Source of the DNA: an uncultured Duganella sp.
Lineage (GTDB): Bacteria; Pseudomonadota; Gammaproteobacteria; Burkholderiales; Burkholderiaceae
DNA: 33,587 nt
Direction: 5' to 3'
Assembly: GCA_946482335.1 (NCBI GenBank)
Contig: CAMLRG010000039.1
Span: forward strand, 1 to 33,587
This document shows, piece by piece, positions 15,961 through 24,262 of the stretch. The translations under genes were made by a program, and so were the position numbers. The notes under the pieces are model-generated. The model searched no databases, had not been told where the DNA came from, and was given only the letters and a program-made list of their open reading frames with translations. How positions within the stretch are numbered: position 1 is the stretch's first letter; each line of letters starts with the position of its first letter.

Positions 15961-16371
15961 GTGGAAAATTTGCAATCCCTGGCGTCCATGTTGGACTTGT
16001 ACCAGCTCAGCTTGACGATCATCCTGGTGCTGCATGCGCTCAGCCTGGTGCCGCAGTGGCAACGCCAATACTTCAATGCGCGCCTGCTGCGCGTGGCGAT
16101 GCTCGGGATGATGCTGGGGATCGGCCAGGGAGCGGTGATTGTCGCCGCCGTGGAATACAGCGCCATCGCACGCGGTGGCGGTGTCGCGCTGCTCGGCGCT
16201 GCCATCATCATGCATGCCTGGGTCGCGCTGCAGAACCTGTTCGCCAGCTATGCCTTCGTGCACTTGCACCGGCCCAGCGCCCTCATGGCTTACCGCATGC
16301 TGTGGGCCCAGCGCCCGCTCGGCTACCTGAGCGCCGCCCTGACCATCATGGCGGGCTTTACGCTGGCGTGA
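15961..16371 (+). CDS. Small integral membrane protein of unknown function
   Basis: This 136-residue protein is not recognised. It has about four hydrophobic segments: LYQLSLTIILVLHALSLV (about 13-30), a second at about 44-65, GVALLGAAIIMHAWVALQNLF (about 74-95) and a last one at about 115-135. It should sit in the inner membrane. Several histidines lie in or next to the helices (His25, His86, His101, His103). The start is GTG, with GGAGG 7 bases upstream, a strong ribosome site that fixes the frame. It is divergent from the formate dehydrogenase operon and shares its spacer, so co-regulation is possible but unproved. Its stop abuts the convergent hydrolase stop without a gap. Confidence 0.75.
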   Translation: MENLQSLASMLDLYQLSLTIILVLHALSLVPQWQRQYFNARLLRVAMLGMMLGIGQGAVIVAAVEYSAIARGGGVALLGAAIIMHAWVALQNLFASYAFVHLHRPSALMAYRMLWAQRPLGYLSAALTIMAGFTLA

Positions 16372-17550
16372 TCAGTTGCGCCCGGCAGTGCCGCGCTCGC
16401 TCCACACGATGTCGTGATCGACCGAGTACAGCTGGCACGGCGCCGTGCTGGCCGCCTGGCACGCCGCCAGCGCTTTGTCATTGGTGTTCTCGCCCTCTTC
16501 CGCCCAGCCCCAGGAGCCGCTGGACGAAATGGCAAAGGCGCGCGGCGTCGCCTTCGTCAGGAATTCGCGATACTGCTCCCTGCCGCGCAGCGGCAGGTAA
16601 GGCACGGCATCCACGTCGTCCAGCGCCGCATAATGCGTGGCACGCTGGGCCGGCGGCTCCGCCACCGCAAAGACTTCACGCGTCGGCATGCCGAGCCCCC
16701 CCAGGAAGCGTTCCACTTCCGGCAGCCACACCGACGCGCCATCGCGGTTGCCCAGCAAACCGTGGGCGTCCTTCTTGAACGGCCCAAACGCCACCAGCTC
16801 CGCCTTGCCGCCCGCGGCCGTGAAGGCGGCATGCATGCGCGCCGCCAGCGCCGGCCCGAAATAGCTGTCGTTGGCGCCGTACATCCACATGCTCGGCAGC
16901 TTGTTGCGGCGGCCATAGTCGGCGAAGGCCTTGACCAGCGCCCGCTGCCAGTCGCAGCTGTCGCCGTGCACTTTCAAGCCGCCGGCAAAATTGATGATGC
17001 CGCGTACGCCCGGCAATTCCTGCGTGGCCGCCGCCACGCTGGCCAGGCCGCCGAAGGATTGTCCGGCCAGGACGATGCGTCCGCTGTCGACCCAAGGCAG
17101 GGACCGCGCATAGCGCACCACGTCGGCGATATCGCCGGCTTGCTCGTAGCCGTTGGCCGTCATGTTGCAGCCGTATTCGACGAACTTGCCGGTGGAATTC
17201 GCGAAACCGGTGCGCATCGGCACCATGACCGCATAGCCGCGCCGCACGAAGGCGGTGGCGAAGTAAATGAAGCGGTCGCGCGCCTGCATCTTCGGGTTGC
17301 CCGGCGCCTTGCCATGGTTGACGATCAGCAGCGGGAAAGGCCCCGGGCCGGGCGGGCGGAACACCGTGGTTTCCAGTTCCACGGTCTGGGCGCGGCCGGC
17401 CGGCACCATGATGATTTCTTCATTCAGGCGCGCGTCGAGCGCCGGCTCCCCCGCCTGCGACCAGGGCAGGCAGGCACAGGCCAGCAAGACAGCGGCGAGG
17501 CGGACGGCAAGGCGGTTGATGATGCTCTCCGGAAACGTGCGTGTGGGCAA
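16372..17550 (-). CDS. Exported alpha/beta hydrolase, dienelactone-hydrolase-like
   Basis: This roughly 392-residue protein carries an N-terminal signal segment (LAVRLAAVLLACACLPWSQAG) and an alpha/beta hydrolase domain of the dienelactone hydrolase/prolyl-peptidase type. LLIVNHGKAPG is the oxyanion region. GQSFGG near residue 164 is the nucleophile elbow with a serine. GANDSYF near residue 225 supplies a probable acid, and DAHGLLG near residue 262 the histidine. About 120 residues beyond the core (from about 275) hold a repeated-looking Ala-rich tail with two cysteines near the end, probably a disulfide. The start is uncertain: the reading frame opens with TTG at 17550, and no ATG or GTG lies before the signal segment. 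The substrate is unknown; ester or peptide hydrolysis in the periplasm is likely. Confidence 0.78.
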   Translation of the reverse strand: MPTRTFPESIINRLAVRLAAVLLACACLPWSQAGEPALDARLNEEIIMVPAGRAQTVELETTVFRPPGPGPFPLLIVNHGKAPGNPKMQARDRFIYFATAFVRRGYAVMVPMRTGFANSTGKFVEYGCNMTANGYEQAGDIADVVRYARSLPWVDSGRIVLAGQSFGGLASVAAATQELPGVRGIINFAGGLKVHGDSCDWQRALVKAFADYGRRNKLPSMWMYGANDSYFGPALAARMHAAFTAAGGKAELVAFGPFKKDAHGLLGNRDGASVWLPEVERFLGGLGMPTREVFAVAEPPAQRATHYAALDDVDAVPYLPLRGREQYREFLTKATPRAFAISSSGSWGWAEEGENTNDKALAACQAASTAPCQLYSVDHDIVWSERGTAGRN

Positions 17551-17610
17551 TGTCCACGATTTTTATGCGCACTGTCGAGGAAAGCAATCCCAAAAGATTA
17601 ACGGTAGCAA

Positions 17611-18168
17611 TTAATCCAGGCCGGACAGCATCGAACGCACCGAATCCAATACCTCATTGGCAAGTTCCGGGTCGTTGTTGTAGACATTGCGCGACACGGA
17701 AACCGCGCCGATCAGCGCTGCCATGATGGCCAGCGCCTTCGCGTCCCGCCCTTCCCCGGCCGGCAGCAGGCGGCCGACGAGATCGGCCATCTGGCGGAAG
17801 CCCGCCGTATAACCGGCGCCCACGCAGGCATCCTGGCGCGCCATTTCGCTGGCGGCCGCCGCCAGCGGGCAGCCGCCGGCCAGGTTGTCGCGCTGCTCCG
17901 GCGCCAGGTAGTAGCGGACCAGCTCATCCAGGGTCACGGGCCGCTCGGTCACCTTGTCGAAAGCGCTGCGGGTGCTGAACGCCATCGCTTCCGCCGCCAG
18001 CGCATCCTTGGAGGGGAAATGGGCATACAGCGCACCATGGGTCAAGCCGGCCTCCTTGCTGATTTCCGCCACGCCGACGCCATCGATGCCTTTTTCGCGG
18101 AACAGGCGCGCTGCCGTTTCCACCAATGCCTGGCGGTTCTCCGCCGCCTTTTCCCGGGTGATTTTCAT
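17611..18168 (-). CDS. TetR/AcrR family transcriptional regulator
   Basis: This 185-residue repressor-type protein has a TetR DNA-binding domain at about 5-55: ALVETAARLFREKGIDGVGVAEISKEAGLTHGALYAHFPSK. The rest is an all-helical ligand-binding and dimerisation domain; Cys residues occur in LAGGCPLAAAASEMARQDACVG, a block shared with the YxaF/LmrA-like branch. The ATG at 18168 has GGAGG 6 bases upstream. It is divergent from the flagellar-rod-like gene, and the palindrome at 18220-18236 in the spacer is a candidate operator. The 3' end is 60 bases from the start of the exported hydrolase, which lies downstream on the same strand and might be its target. Confidence 0.88.
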   Translation of the reverse strand: MKITREKAAENRQALVETAARLFREKGIDGVGVAEISKEAGLTHGALYAHFPSKDALAAEAMAFSTRSAFDKVTERPVTLDELVRYYLAPEQRDNLAGGCPLAAAASEMARQDACVGAGYTAGFRQMADLVGRLLPAGEGRDAKALAIMAALIGAVSVSRNVYNNDPELANEVLDSVRSMLSGLD

Positions 18169-18219
18169 GGCATCCTCCATAATCATTGCGATCGTCATCA
18201 TACCATGTGTTGCGCAGCG

Positions 18220-18236
18220 TGCCCATTTTTTGGGCA
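18220..18236. promoter_or_regulatory. Palindrome in the TetR divergent spacer
   Basis: TGCCCA and TGGGCA are perfect 6-base arms around TTTTT. It is 52 bases upstream of the TetR start and 41 bases before the flagellar-rod-like start. TetR regulators usually bind such palindromes and repress their own promoter, so it is a candidate operator. It could fold as a hairpin but no U tract follows it. Confidence 0.4.
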
Positions 18237-18276
18237 GGCAGCGATATTTCCACACGGAATCAGTTACACTCCCCCC

Positions 18277-18612
18277 ATGTCGATTTCTGCCCTCCAGGCC
18301 GGCCTGTCCGGCCTCCAAGCCAACCAGCAAGCGCTGGGCGTGGAAGCGCACAACGTCGCCAACCTGTCGACGCAAAACTTCCAGCCCCAGCAAGCGACCT
18401 TCCAGGAAACGCCGGGCGGGACCAGCGTCACCCTGTCCACTGCCGCGCGCAACCTGTCGGCAGCGGACCGCGTCGGCGGCGCACCGTCGGGCACCGACCC
18501 GGCCAGCGCCATCACCAACTCGCTGGTGTACAAGGCCGGCTTCGACCTGTCGGCCAAAGTCATCCAGGCCGCTGACGAGCGCATTGGCACACTCTTGGAC
18601 ATCAAGGCTTAA
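18277..18612 (+). CDS. Miniature flagellar basal-body-rod-like protein
   Basis: This 111-residue protein begins ALQAGLSGLQANQQALGVEAHNVANLST, the N-terminal helix motif of flagellar rod and hook proteins (FlgB, FlgC, FlgF, FlgG family). It ends SAKVIQAADERIGTLLDIKA, which resembles their C-terminal helix. In axial proteins these two helices form the coiled-coil core; here the central domain is reduced to about 50 Gln-, Thr- and Ala-rich residues. No other flagellar gene is adjacent. There is no Shine-Dalgarno sequence; TACACT (18265-18270) ends 6 bases before the ATG, so the message may be leaderless. It may be an accessory rod part, or a helical protein reusing the motif. Divergent from the TetR gene. 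Confidence 0.8.
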   Translation: MSISALQAGLSGLQANQQALGVEAHNVANLSTQNFQPQQATFQETPGGTSVTLSTAARNLSAADRVGGAPSGTDPASAITNSLVYKAGFDLSAKVIQAADERIGTLLDIKA

Positions 18613-18637
18613 CGTGCGTGCTTGACCGCGCTATGCT
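18609..18637 (+). promoter_or_regulatory. Possible promoter of the phosphoribosyltransferase gene
   Basis: TTAACG (4 of 6) is followed by 17 bases and TATGCT (4 of 6). The -35 box overlaps the stop codon of the flagellar-rod-like gene. The predicted start is about 24 bases before the ATG at 18667, compatible with the GGAGG ribosome site. The matches are weak. Confidence 0.3.
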
Positions 18638-18666
18638 GTCATATGGGCAGCGTGGCGGAGGCTAGC

Positions 18667-19308
18667 ATGGATGACATCGAACTCCCCTTGAAGGACCGGA
18701 CGCAAGCCGCCGAACTGTTGGCTGACAAGTTGGCGCACCTGCGCGGCAGCCATCCGCTGATCCTGGCCATCCCCCGTGGCGCCGTACCGATGGGCCGCAT
18801 CATTGCCGACCGCCTGCAAGGCGAGCTGGACGTGGTGCTGGTGCGCAAGATTCCCTCGGCCATCGATCCCGAACTGGCGGTGGGCGCCGTGGACGAGCAC
18901 GGCAACCGCGAACTGGCCCCCTATTTCAACCGCACCCGCACCAGCATCGAATGGGTGGAACTGCAAACCCATGAGCAGGTGGAACTGATGCGGCGGCGCC
19001 GCGCATCGTATGGCGCCAAGCGGCCGCCAGCCGATCCGGCGGGACGCATCGTGGTCATCGTCGACGACGGCCTGGCCACCGGTTCCACCATGGCGGCGGC
19101 ATTGCGCGCCACGCGCCTGCGCAACCCGCGGCAATTGCTGGCGGCGGTACCGGTGGCGGCACCGGACTCGCTGGACATGATCGCCCCTTTGGCCGATGGC
19201 ATCGTGTACCTGGCGGCGCCGATGAATTTCATGTCCGTCAGCCGGCATTACCGCAGCTTCCCGCAGGTGCCGGAGGAGGAAGTGCTGCGCTTGCTCACGC
19301 TCGATTAG
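18667..19308 (+). CDS. Phosphoribosyltransferase family protein
   Basis: This 213-residue cytosolic protein has the type I phosphoribosyltransferase fold. IVVIVDDGLATGST at 128-141 is the PRPP-binding loop, with the paired acidic residues followed by GLATGST. AIPRGAVPMG (34-43) is the N-terminal phosphate-binding region and VRKIPSAIDPELAVGAV (59-75) is the block typical of the stand-alone group annotated as predicted phosphoribosyltransferases. The base substrate is unknown; this group is not a standard purine or pyrimidine salvage enzyme. GGAGG lies 5 bases before the ATG at 18667, favouring this start over an in-frame upstream ATG. The glutamine amidotransferase follows 55 bases later on the same strand; a joint function is only a suggestion. 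Confidence 0.88.
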   Translation: MDDIELPLKDRTQAAELLADKLAHLRGSHPLILAIPRGAVPMGRIIADRLQGELDVVLVRKIPSAIDPELAVGAVDEHGNRELAPYFNRTRTSIEWVELQTHEQVELMRRRRASYGAKRPPADPAGRIVVIVDDGLATGSTMAAALRATRLRNPRQLLAAVPVAAPDSLDMIAPLADGIVYLAAPMNFMSVSRHYRSFPQVPEEEVLRLLTLD

Positions 19309-19363
19309 TGCGACCTGCCGAGGCTGGGTGTGCGACACTTCGCACCAAGGAGGCAGCAAACGC

Positions 19364-20317
19364 ATGACCGGACACGATCCCCGCCAGCACGACCGCCGCG
19401 AAAACGACCGCGGGCAGCGGCGCCGTGCCGGCGATACGCCGCGCTACCTCGATCCCGGCGAAACCATCTTCACCCTGTGGGGACGGGTGCTGCTGGCGCG
19501 CTACAAGCGCTGGGCGGCGGCGGCCACGCGCCACATCATCCAGCGGCCATTGCACATTGGCGTGTCCGCCCGCATTTACCACCCCGAACCCGGCGCCACG
19601 GGCTTGCGCAGCAAGAACCTGCAATACCTGGAAGAGTCGGTGGCGCAGTGGGTGATGTCGCGCGACGTGCTGGTGTTCATGATTCCCACCGTGAACACGT
19701 CCGGCCTGCTGCACCCATCCAATATCCGCCTGCGCGACTACGCCAGACACCTCGATGGCCTGGTGCTGCAAGGCGGCGCCGACGTGTCGCCGCATAGTTA
19801 TGCCGAGGCGCCCACCAAGCCCGAATGGAGCGGCGACCGCGCGCGCGATATGTACGAGCTGGAACTGCTGCATGAATTCGTCGAAGCGGGCAAGCCGGTG
19901 CTGGGCATTTGCCGCGGCTGCCAATTGCTCAATGTGGCCTTCGGCGGCACGCTGTTCCAGGATATTGCCACCGACGTGCCGGACGCGCATCCGCACGTGT
20001 CGGACGAGTATGACCGGCACCGGCATGAGATCACCTTCCCGCCCGGCTCTTCGCTGCCGGCCATGGTGAAGGGGCCGCAGCGCGCGCTGGTGAATTCCAT
20101 CCACCACCAGGCGGTCAAGACATTGGGCAAGGATATGCAGGTGGAGGCGCTGTCCTATCCGGACAATATGATCGAAGCGATCCGCTACCAGCGCGCACCC
20201 TTCGTCATGGGCTTGCAATGGCACCCGGAATTCCACCGCTCGGGCGGCGTCGAACTGCTCGACTGCACCGGCATCCTCGACAGCTTCCTGCGCGCGGCGC
20301 GCGAGACGCGCTTTTAG
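19364..20317 (+). CDS. Class I glutamine amidotransferase, PuuD-like gamma-glutamyl hydrolase family
   Basis: This 317-residue protein has a peptidase C26-type domain like PuuD, which hydrolyses gamma-glutamyl-GABA. LDGLVLQGGADVSP (130-143) is the family block, GICRGCQLLN (181-190) holds the nucleophile Cys183, and GLQWHPEFH (283-291) supplies His287 and Glu289. The first 60 residues are an extra Arg-rich, very polar stretch (about 1-28) followed by a basic amphipathic stretch, not found in the short PuuD proteins. No putrescine-pathway genes are nearby, so the substrate may be another gamma-glutamyl amide. AAGGAGG lies 10 bases before the chosen ATG, which is long, so the start is moderately sure. 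It follows the phosphoribosyltransferase on the same strand. Confidence 0.87.
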   Translation: MTGHDPRQHDRRENDRGQRRRAGDTPRYLDPGETIFTLWGRVLLARYKRWAAAATRHIIQRPLHIGVSARIYHPEPGATGLRSKNLQYLEESVAQWVMSRDVLVFMIPTVNTSGLLHPSNIRLRDYARHLDGLVLQGGADVSPHSYAEAPTKPEWSGDRARDMYELELLHEFVEAGKPVLGICRGCQLLNVAFGGTLFQDIATDVPDAHPHVSDEYDRHRHEITFPPGSSLPAMVKGPQRALVNSIHHQAVKTLGKDMQVEALSYPDNMIEAIRYQRAPFVMGLQWHPEFHRSGGVELLDCTGILDSFLRAARETRF

Positions 20318-20322
20318 CCCCC

Positions 20323-20637
20323 TCAGGGTTTGGCGTAGAACACCAGCGAGCTGCCCAGGGTCAGGGCTTCTTCGATGTGGGCGTGGAGATCCTTGAACGG
20401 CGCCTTTTCCAGCATGTCGGTCTGCAGGACGCTGAAGGCATCCATCGCCACGTCTTCGAAGCCGAACTTGGCGCATTCGATGATGGCCGTATCCCACAGC
20501 GCCTCGCTGCCTTCCTGCAGCAGGAACAGCATGCACTTGTGCAGCGCATGCTCTTGCGGATGCGCGTACTCATACACCGGCTTGCCTTCGAAAATGCCTT
20601 CGAAGGTGTAAATCCCCAGGACACTGTTATCGCTCAT
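20323..20637 (-). CDS. Hypothetical protein, 104 residues
   Basis: No family is recognised. It is acidic and mostly helical-looking, with a start like a small soluble domain (VLGIYTFEGIFEGKPVYEYAHPQEHALHKCMLFLLQEG) and a regular helix-rich middle. Cys35 and Cys55 are the only cysteines. Codon use matches its neighbours, and its position between a convergent stop 5 bases away and an upstream intergenic region argues for a real gene. The ribosome site is weak. A TATAAT on the minus strand (20689-20694) overlaps the metallo-beta-lactamase stop and may be its -10 box. Confidence 0.68.
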   Translation of the reverse strand: MSDNSVLGIYTFEGIFEGKPVYEYAHPQEHALHKCMLFLLQEGSEALWDTAIIECAKFGFEDVAMDAFSVLQTDMLEKAPFKDLHAHIEEALTLGSSLVFYAKP

Positions 20638-20689
20638 GAGCTGTTCTGATTAACTGGTTGAATCCCGCCGGCAAGCGGGGCGTGCCTGA

Positions 20690-21769
20690 TTATACAGCGG
20701 ACCTGCGCCGCTCCCATGCCCCGAACAGGCGCCAGAAAACAGCCGTGATCAGGGCCAGCGCAGCCGCCAGCACCGCAAGGGTGCGCCAGGAATACAGCAC
20801 TTCGGCCGTTACCAGCGGCGGCAGGTAGATCAGGAGCTGGTCCTGGCGGTGCATGTGGAGCGGCAGGCCCGGCGCCAGGTAGCTTTCGGCCAGGACCGGC
20901 CCGGCAGCGCCACTGGCGAGCTTGCGCATCCCGGCATGAACGCGTCGCGCCCAGCCGGCATCGAATTCCGGCATGCCATGGGCGCCGAAAAACCGGTAGC
21001 CCTGGCCCGTCGCTGCCAGCAGCTTGCCGACTTCTTCGGCGTACACGCCAGTGTCGCTGCCGGGCAGGAAAGCTACCAGGCCGCCCAGGTGCTGGTAGAG
21101 CAAGTCACCGGTGAATACATAGCGGCGTTCGCGGTCGATGAAGGTTGCCGATTCCTGCGCATGGCCTGGCGTGGAACGGACTTCAATGGCGCGGCCGCCC
21201 AGGTCGACCTTTTCGCCTTGCGCTATCCAGCGCTGGATGCGCAGGTCGCGCGCGCCGGTCAGGGACTCGGTGGCGGCGATCCGCAGCTTGCCGCCTTGCG
21301 CCCGGGATTGCAGATGGGCGGTCTTGAGCAGCAAGGCGCCTTCAAAGGAGTCGAGGTCGCCGGTGTGGTCGAAATGGAAGTGCGAGAGCGCCAGCAAGAC
21401 GGGCTTGCCGGTCAGGCTTTCGGCCAATGCCCGCATCGAACGGATGCCGGCCGGCCGCTCGCCCGAGCCCGCGTCGATCAGCAGCGCACGGTCGCTGCCG
21501 GCCAGCAGGTACGCGGCGTTGTATTGCGAGGACTTCGGCTCGCCGATGATGAAGGTGCTGTCGTCGATCGCCTCCACGGCGTACCAGTCGTCGACATAGC
21601 GCGCCCGGTCGCTCCACAGTTGGCCGGAGCGGATGTCGCCGAAGACCTGGTCGCTGGCGTATGGCGTTTTCGCAAGCCACGAGGCTGTGAGCAGCATCGC
21701 CAGCAGGAGAAGGATCGTGGCGATGACGGCGCGCATCAGGGCGCGGGATGTGGCTGGCACGGCGGGCAT
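20690..21769 (-). CDS. Membrane-anchored metallo-beta-lactamase-fold hydrolase
   Basis: This 359-residue protein has an MBL domain between two hydrophobic segments. Helix one is about 13-32 (AVIATILLLLAMLLTASWLA), helix two about 329-350 (TLAVLAAALALITAVFWRLF). The metal motif HFHFDH gives His130, His132, Asp134 and His135; His203 (PGHAQES), Asp222 (FTGDLLY) and His264 (GAHG) complete a two-metal site. The domain lies between the helices, so it probably faces the periplasm. The substrate is unknown; the family includes lactonases, thioesterases and glyoxalase II-like enzymes. The start could be Met1 or Met12; no strong ribosome site separates them. No obvious operon partner. Confidence 0.85.
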   Translation of the reverse strand: MPAVPATSRALMRAVIATILLLLAMLLTASWLAKTPYASDQVFGDIRSGQLWSDRARYVDDWYAVEAIDDSTFIIGEPKSSQYNAAYLLAGSDRALLIDAGSGERPAGIRSMRALAESLTGKPVLLALSHFHFDHTGDLDSFEGALLLKTAHLQSRAQGGKLRIAATESLTGARDLRIQRWIAQGEKVDLGGRAIEVRSTPGHAQESATFIDRERRYVFTGDLLYQHLGGLVAFLPGSDTGVYAEEVGKLLAATGQGYRFFGAHGMPEFDAGWARRVHAGMRKLASGAAGPVLAESYLAPGLPLHMHRQDQLLIYLPPLVTAEVLYSWRTLAVLAAALALITAVFWRLFGAWERRRSAV

Positions 21770-21882
21770 GGGGGAAACCTGGTATTAAAAAATTGGCAAT
21801 TGTACCCGGGTGCCCGCAATGGTGCCGACGGGGGCCGCCGGCGGCGGTGGCTGGCGGCGAAACCGCCGCCGGCCGGTTGCAG

Positions 21883-23001
21883 TCAATTGCCGCGGAAGCG
21901 GGAGATGGCGGCATCGACCACGCCCTCGACGCTGCCGGAGGCGTCGAATTCGGCCCGCAGGTAATGCGCGTCGCTGCCCATGTGCGTGACCTGCATCAGG
22001 TGGTTGAGCGCAGCGCTGCCGCCGAGAGCTTCGGCATGCAGGTCCATGCGCCGCAGGGTGGTCAGGATGTCTTCGCGCAGCGACAGGCTTTCGTAGGTCT
22101 TCGGGTGCACCACCGTGCCATCCAGGCCGAAACGGCAAGCCTGGAAGCGGTTGTAGTTGTAGACCAGGTAGTCGTCTTCGGCCGGCGGGGCCTCCTTGCG
22201 CTCCAACAGGTAGGAGCATAAGGCCTGCAGGTAGCAGGCCAATGCCGCGGCGCGCTCCACCGTCAGCGGCGTGTCGCAGACGCGCAGCTCGATGGTGCCG
22301 TATTCGGGCTTGGGGCGGATATCCCAGTAAAAGTCCTTCATGGACTTGATCACGCCCGTGTGCTCCATCTTGGAGAAGAACTCGTGTTCGAACTGCTCCC
22401 ACTTCAGGATGAAGGGCGCGCGGCCGCTCATGGGGAAGGCGAACACGCTGTTCAGGCGCGCGGAATTGAACAGGGTATCGTTGCCCTGCACGTAGGGCGA
22501 GGAAGCCGACAGCGCGATGAAGTGCGGCACGTAGCGGCTCAGCGCATGCAGCAGGTAGAGCGCGTCGTCGCCGCTGCTGCAGCCGATATGCACGTGCTGG
22601 CCGAAGATGGTGAACTGCTTGGCCAGGTAGCCATACAGCGCCGACACTTCCTTGAAGCGCGGCTTGGAAAAGATCTTGCGTTCCGACCAGCGCTGGAACG
22701 GGTGGGTGCCGCCGCCGCAAATGCCGATGTTCAGCGTGTCGGCCGCGCGCACCAGCGTATCGCGCGTCTCGCGCAGCTGGGCCAGCAGTTCGCCGTGCCG
22801 GGTATGCACGTCGCTGTTAATCTCGATCATGCTTTCGGTGATCTCCGGCGTCACATGGCCGGGGAATGGCTTGCGCGCCAGCAGGTGCAGCAAGTCCGGG
22901 CTCGATGCCGTCAGGTCGAAGTCCGACAGGCTGACCAGCTGCAGCTCCAGCTCGACGCCCATGGTCAGCGGTTGCGACGACTTGAATTCTTCCAACGGCA
23001 T
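21883..23001 (-). CDS. YbdK-type carboxylate-amine ligase (glutamate-cysteine ligase 2 family)
   Basis: This 372-residue cytosolic ATP-dependent ligase joins a carboxylate and an amine, as in weak gamma-glutamylcysteine synthesis shown for E. coli Ybd[13 protein letters not shown] (12-23) is the N-terminal nucleotide/metal-binding block. [10 protein letters not shown] (96-105), FGQHVHIG (about 133) and [11 protein letters not shown] (about 240) are conserved family blocks, and length is normal. One base separates its ATG from the stop of the upstream antiporter gene, so the two are translationally linked. A detoxification or redox role alongside a potassium-efflux-type antiporter is a reasonable guess, because glutathione adducts gate KefB/KefC. 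The true product is not known. Confidence 0.88.
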   Translation of the reverse strand: MPLEEFKSSQPLTMGVELELQLVSLSDFDLTASSPDLLHLLARKPFPGHVTPEITESMIEINSDVHTRHGELLAQLRETRDTLVRAADTLNIGICGGGTHPFQRWSERKIFSKPRFKEVSALYGYLAKQFTIFGQHVHIGCSSGDDALYLLHALSRYVPHFIALSASSPYVQGNDTLFNSARLNSVFAFPMSGRAPFILKWEQFEHEFFSKMEHTGVIKSMKDFYWDIRPKPEYGTIELRVCDTPLTVERAAALACYLQALCSYLLERKEAPPAEDDYLVYNYNRFQACRFGLDGTVVHPKTYESLSLREDILTTLRRMDLHAEALGGSAALNHLMQVTHMGSDAHYLRAEFDASGSVEGVVDAAISRFRGN

Positions 23002-23002
23002 A

Positions 23003-24187
23003 TCAGCCCTCCTCTTTTGCCGTTTCGCGCGCCTTGATCAGCGCGCGCTGCGTGATGATCGGCCCCAGCACTTCCATGAACAAGGTCATGGCGGCCAGCG
23101 CGGCCAGCTCATCGACCAGCACGATCCCCATATAGCGCGTCTGCTCCAGCAGCAGGATGGCGAACACCGACATCGGCGACAGTGCCACCCCGATCAGCGC
23201 GCCCTTGCGCCAGGAAATGCCGGCGACGTGCGAAAACAGCGCCACCGCAATGGTTTTGGTGGCAAAGCGCACGATCAGCAGCAACAGCCCCAGCGTGGCG
23301 CCGAACACCACGCGCTGCCAGTCCAGCGTGGACACCGCAAACAGGAACAGCAGCACCGTCAACAGTTCGCCGATGGCGCCGAAATTGCGCTGGGTGCGCG
23401 TGAACGTCACGCGGCGGTGGCGCGCCATCAGGCCGAAGGTCAGCGTTGCCAGCACCGGCGACAGGTCGGCCGCCTGGGTGATCGACACCAGCAGCACCAC
23501 CACCATGGCAAAGGCCACGGTGCCGTCGCGCGCCAGCGTGCCAAGGCTGCGCAGCAGGGCCGGCGTCAACATGCCGGCCACCGCGCCCAGCACGGCCGAA
23601 GCGAGCAGCTCGATCACGCTGCGCGAGACGGCCTGCGTCAGGCTGCCCGAAGTCTGGAACACCCAGAAGCCCACCACCACCTTGAACACGAACAGCACCA
23701 GCACGCAGTTCATCGCCACCAGGTGCAGCAAGCGTTCCGTCACCTGGCCCGAACTGCGCTCTTCGTTGATCACGCGCAGCACGCCGGCCGGCGAAGTCGA
23801 CATGGCGAGCGATGCCAGCAGCAGTGCCGTCAATGGCGGCATACCTTGCCAATGCGCGATGAAATACACGGCGCCAAACGTGAGCGCCGATTCCGCCAGG
23901 CCGCTGACGGCAATCCACGGATTGACCCGCAGCCAGCGCAAGTTGATGCGGTAACCGAATTCGAACAGGATCAGGCCGAACGCGATATTGGCCAGCAGCG
24001 TTACCTGGCTGCTGCCGTCCGGCACGAGAAGTTCGGGCATTGCCTGCGCCAGCAGGAAGCCCACCAAGCCGTACACACTGATGCGCGGCAGATTGCTCCA
24101 TCGATGGACAAACTCGCCCGCAAGCCATGCCAGCAGCATGGCGCAAGGCCAGGCGAGTTCGTCAGAGATGACTAACAAATCGGTCAT
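23003..24187 (-). CDS. CPA2 family cation:proton antiporter
   Basis: This 394-residue inner-membrane protein has about 12-13 hydrophobic helices and no cytosolic TrkA-N domain. Family features are [12 protein letters not shown] (about 72), [21 protein letters not shown] (about 124) and the membrane [11 protein letters not shown] (about 250); these resemble the KefB/NapA branch of sodium or potassium:proton exchangers. The KefC nucleotide-binding C-terminal domain is missing, so gating must differ. GGAGG lies 7 bases before the ATG. It is the first gene of a two-gene unit with the YbdK-type ligase and divergent from S-formylglutathione hydrolase. Which ion it moves is unknown. Confidence 0.85.
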   Translation of the reverse strand: MTDLLVISDELAWPCAMLLAWLAGEFVHRWSNLPRISVYGLVGFLLAQAMPELLVPDGSSQVTLLANIAFGLILFEFGYRINLRWLRVNPWIAVSGLAESALTFGAVYFIAHWQGMPPLTALLLASLAMSTSPAGVLRVINEERSSGQVTERLLHLVAMNCVLVLFVFKVVVGFWVFQTSGSLTQAVSRSVIELLASAVLGAVAGMLTPALLRSLGTLARDGTVAFAMVVVLLVSITQAADLSPVLATLTFGLMARHRRVTFTRTQRNFGAIGELLTVLLFLFAVSTLDWQRVVFGATLGLLLLIVRFATKTIAVALFSHVAGISWRKGALIGVALSPMSVFAILLLEQTRYMGIVLVDELAALAAMTLFMEVLGPIITQRALIKARETAKEEG

Positions 24188-24262
24188 AGACGTACCTCCA
24201 AGCCCGTACTATATTGCATCCATGAAAAACGCGTCACACGAATCTTGGTTACAATGCCACGC

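Noticed and set aside
20664..20679. CCCGC/GCGGG hairpin between the MBL gene and the 104-residue gene as a terminator
   Set aside because: Only five base pairs and no T run on either strand.
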